Of a stretch of 31,710 nucleotides of DNA, positions 29,509 to 31,710 are shown in pieces. This stretch comes from Bacillota bacterium (GTDB taxonomy: Bacteria > Bacillota > Clostridia > Oscillospirales > Acutalibacteraceae). Every line of letters starts with the position of its first letter. Within the stretch, counting starts at the first letter, position 1. The stretch is from NCBI GenBank assembly GCA_023401495.1, contig JAEXDU010000215.1, forward strand, positions 1 to 31,710, in the 5' to 3' direction. The position numbers and the translations under genes are program-made. The notes beneath the pieces are model-generated. The model did no database searches and was not told the DNA's origin. It was given only the letters and a program-made list of their open reading frames with translations.

Positions 29509-30581
29509 ACGCGGCCCCCTCCCATCAAATCCATAAATCTGTCGAACAAAAAGCCTGTGTCGAGCGGGCCGGAGCAGGCCTCCGGATGGAACTGCACGGA
29601 GAACACGCGGCCGTTTTTATAATCGAGGCCCTCTACGCTCTGGTCGTTCATGCTGACATAGCTGACCTCTGCAATAGAAGAGTCGATGGTGCCCGCATCC
29701 ACCACATAGCCGTGGTTCTGCGAGGTAATGTACACACGATTTGTTTTCAGCTCTTTCACCGGGTGATTGATGCCGCGGTGGCCGTACTTGAGCTTGTACG
29801 TATTCGCGCCCTGCGAAAGCGCCATCAGCTGGTGCCCCATACAGATGGCGAAGGTGGGAATCCCACTCTGGTAAACGCGTTTGAGCTCCGCGACCTCTTT
29901 CACGCAGGCCTGCGGGTCCCCGGGGCCGTTCGAGAGCATCACGCCATCCGGATTCCACGCCTTGATCTCTTCAAACGGCGTGTCGTTCGGGAAGCGGCGC
30001 ACCGTACAGCCACGGCGGGTGAGCGAACGAATGATATTCTCTTTGGTACCGTAATCGAGCAGCGCAACCTTGACCGAACCGTTGCCGTAATCGCGCGGCT
30101 GGCGGATGCTGACCTGCGAAACGCCGTTCGGCACAACGTGCGCGGCGATTTTGCGCTTCATTTCGTCACGGTCAATCTGATCGCCGAAGCAGAGCATGCC
30201 GCGCATCGTGCCGGACTCCCGCAGGCAGCGGGTGAGCGCACGGGTGTCGATCCCGCTGATTCCGGGGATCCGGTTGTTTTTCAGGTATCCGTCCAGGTCG
30301 ATGTCACAGCGAAAATTGCTGGCGATCCCGGAAACGGAGTGAACGATAAATGCTTCCACCCAGGGGTGATCGGCTTCCGCGTCCTCATAGCAGATTCCGT
30401 AGTTTCCGATCATGGGGTAAGTCATCACAACGCCCTGGCCTGCATAGCTGGGGTCTGTAAGCAACTCGGTGTACCCGCACATAGCGCTGTTGAACACTAC
30501 TTCACACAGCACATCGCGGGGCTCGCCAAAGCCCTGACCCTCAAAGGTCATTCCGTTTTCCAACAGTAATAATGCTTTCAC
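29505..30581 (-). CDS. carA: Carbamoyl-phosphate synthase small subunit
   Basis: The glutaminase subunit that feeds ammonia to CarB. The 358-residue product begins VKALLLLENGMTFEGQGFGE and ends with a class I amidotransferase domain with FAICMGHQLMALS (nucleophile Cys) and SVQFHPEACSGP (His, Glu). The start is GTG at 30581, with GGTGG 7 bp upstream; this N-terminus is that of the family. The frame stays open for 66 codons further upstream through a GC-rich spacer, but that part has no family likeness. The stop overlaps carB (ATGA), so the subunits are translationally coupled. Confidence 0.95.
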   Translation of the reverse strand: MKALLLLENGMTFEGQGFGEPRDVLCEVVFNSAMCGYTELLTDPSYAGQGVVMTYPMIGNYGICYEDAEADHPWVEAFIVHSVSGIASNFRCDIDLDGYLKNNRIPGISGIDTRALTRCLRESGTMRGMLCFGDQIDRDEMKRKIAAHVVPNGVSQVSIRQPRDYGNGSVKVALLDYGTKENIIRSLTRRGCTVRRFPNDTPFEEIKAWNPDGVMLSNGPGDPQACVKEVAELKRVYQSGIPTFAICMGHQLMALSQGANTYKLKYGHRGINHPVKELKTNRVYITSQNHGYVVDAGTIDSSIAEVSYVSMNDQSVEGLDYKNGRVFSVQFHPEACSGPLDTGFLFDRFMDLMGGGRV

Positions 30582-30798
30582 GCTAAAACCACCATTTCTT
30601 CGCGCCGCTGATTTACGGTCACTGCGGCAGCGCGCGACATGCCGCAGCACGGGGAAAGGTCCCGGCTGATTGTCGGCGGCCAAACCCCGCCGGTAAGCCC
30701 TGCTGCCAGAGCCCGCTCTTTGGCTGCCAGGCAGCCAGAAGATCGGGCGGATCCGGCGGCAGGGCCGCTGTTTCGTCAATTGGAAAATTCAGGCTTCA
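30582..30798 (-). other. GC-rich spacer between dapL and carA
   Basis: 217 bp without a supported gene, although one frame is open. It contains several short inverted repeats (for instance GGCTGCC/GGCAGCC at about 30721-30738). I looked for PyrR-type attenuator sequences and for a clear promoter and saw neither; it may still be a structured leader of carAB. Confidence 0.4.
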
Positions 30799-31710
30799 TC
30801 AGGCTTTGAAAGACTCGATGATTCTTGCCACAGCCTTTTCCGTATTCTCTTTTGTGTTAAACGAGGTCAGGCGGAAATATCCCTCTCCGGCAAGGCCGAA
30901 GCCGGAACCCGGAGTACCGACCACGCCGGTTTTCTGCAGCAGCAGGTCGAAGAATTCCCAGGCGGTGATCCCGCCCGGCGTCTTGAGCCAGATGTACGGG
31001 GAATCCACTCCGCCGTATACCTCGAACCCGGCAGCGGCCAGGCCCTCACGAATGATCTTCGCGTTGTTCTGGTAATACGTGATATTCTCGCGGATCTGCT
31101 TTGCGCCCTCTTCGGAATACACAGCCTCCGCCGCGCGCTGGATCACATAGGGAACGCCGTTCATCTTGGTGGACTGGCGGCGGCTCCACAGGCGGTTGAG
31201 GGATACGCCGTCGAACTCGAGCTGCTTCGGCACTACGGTAAACGCGCAGCGGGTACCGGTAAAGCCCGCGGTCTTGGAGAAGCTGCGGAATTCGATCGCG
31301 CAGGTCTTTGCGCCCTCAATCTCATAAATGCTGTGCGGCATATCGGGAGTGGTGATGAATGCCTCATACGCGGCGTCGAAGAGGATGAGCGACTTGTTTT
31401 CGTTGGCGTAATCCACCCACTTTTTCAGCTCTTCTTTGCTGATGCCCACGCCGGACGGGTTATTCGGGAAGCACAGGTAGATCAAATCCACCGGCTCCTT
31501 GGGCAGGTCGGGCAGGAAATTCTTCTCTTTTACGCAGGGCATATACACGATGCGGCTCCAGCCCTTGCCCTCCACGTATTCACCGGCACGGCCGGCCATG
31601 ACGTTGGTGTCCACATACACCGGGTACACCGGGTCACACACCGCCACCTTGTTGTCCACCCCGAAAATGTCCCCGATGTTGCCGCAGTCGCTCTTGGCCC
31701 CGTCGGAGAC
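30799..31710 (-). CDS. dapL: LL-diaminopimelate aminotransferase (N-terminus cut by window edge)
   Basis: A PLP enzyme that makes LL-diaminopimelate directly from tetrahydrodipicolinate in the lysine/peptidoglycan pathway, bypassing the succinylase or acetylase steps. The frame is open to the last base; 303 residues of about 400 are present. VSDGAKSDCGNIGDIFG at the window edge, CFPNNPSGVGISKEELKKW, and the lysine motif SFSKTAGFTGTR (Schiff-base Lys) are characteristic. The end FGLAGEGYFRLTSF is typical. It is upstream of carA on the same strand, but the 217-bp spacer makes co-transcription uncertain. Confidence 0.93.
   Translation of the reverse strand, partial: VSDGAKSDCGNIGDIFGVDNKVAVCDPVYPVYVDTNVMAGRAGEYVEGKGWSRIVYMPCVKEKNFLPDLPKEPVDLIYLCFPNNPSGVGISKEELKKWVDYANENKSLILFDAAYEAFITTPDMPHSIYEIEGAKTCAIEFRSFSKTAGFTGTRCAFTVVPKQLEFDGVSLNRLWSRRQSTKMNGVPYVIQRAAEAVYSEEGAKQIRENITYYQNNAKIIREGLAAAGFEVYGGVDSPYIWLKTPGGITAWEFFDLLLQKTGVVGTPGSGFGLAGEGYFRLTSFNTKENTEKAVARIIESFKA

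Noticed and set aside
30582..30779. N-terminal extension of carA
   Set aside because: The open frame continues upstream, but the sequence has no CarA similarity, and GTG 30581 with GGTGG gives the normal N-terminus.
30582..30798. PyrR-dependent attenuator before carAB
   Set aside because: No recognisable PyrR-binding consensus or antiterminator/terminator pair with a T-run was found.

Overview
The window is a stretch of a low-to-moderate GC Firmicute chromosome. The coding style (strong AGGAGG ribosome sites, several TTG/GTG starts, LL-diaminopimelate aminotransferase, MetE/MetF, a glutamine-dependent pur/car cluster) suggests a clostridial bacterium of the Oscillospiraceae/Ruminococcaceae type. 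This placement is inference from gene content, not from a marker gene.

Host chromosome. On the left are the 3' end of metE and metF (+ strand, 1-1204). On the right, all on the minus strand and in transcription order, are dapL (partial, entering from the right edge), carA-carB (4-bp overlap), purC, purF, purB, purA, glmS and guaA (31710 down to 16900). These supply carbamoyl phosphate, IMP-pathway steps, AMP and GMP branch steps and glucosamine-6-phosphate; four of them (carA, purF, glmS, guaA) are glutamine amidotransferases. The spacers between these genes carry a three-copy palindromic repeat family and a tandem pair resembling a THI/TPP element that has no downstream gene on its strand.

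Inserted element. Between metF and guaA lies a visibly AT-richer accessory region. A perfect 35-bp direct repeat (2606-2640 and 16877-16911) bounds a 14.3-kb element integrated in the last codons of guaA. Reading from the left end it carries: a tyrosine integrase (2766-3839); parB-like debris mixed with small helix-turn-helix genes; a CI-like repressor and a Cro-like gene, divergent across a short region with three operator-like sites; a rightward early operon (Cro, excisionase-like HTH, a broken DUF6291-type gene, Rha-type regulator, small unknowns); a promoter plus terminator unit that looks like a small RNA; a tail assembly chaperone gene with a textbook A AAA AAC -1 frameshift site; a two-gene reverse-strand insert; a short tape-measure protein; a tandem repeat block; a sigma-70 family factor; and a leftward cargo region of three small genes and an FRG-domain gene. 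I see no terminase, portal, capsid, sheath, tube, baseplate or lysis gene. The element is therefore either a heavily reduced prophage or a phage-satellite-like island.

Older element. Left of the element, between metF and the first att copy, are a second FRG-domain gene and a fragment of a calcineurin-like phosphoesterase gene. The outer flank of the left att copy carries a decayed copy of the same arm-type repeat, at the same 33-bp distance from the core as at the true right end. This argues that the 1243-2605 segment is the right-hand remnant of an earlier related element at the same guaA site, with the present element inserted between it and guaA.

Most notable: the serial integration with FRG genes next to each att; the tail chaperone/tape-measure pair without the rest of a tail; the seven-copy 33-35 bp repeat with an internal two-base echo; and the uncharacterised three-gene cargo operon (14063-15565).
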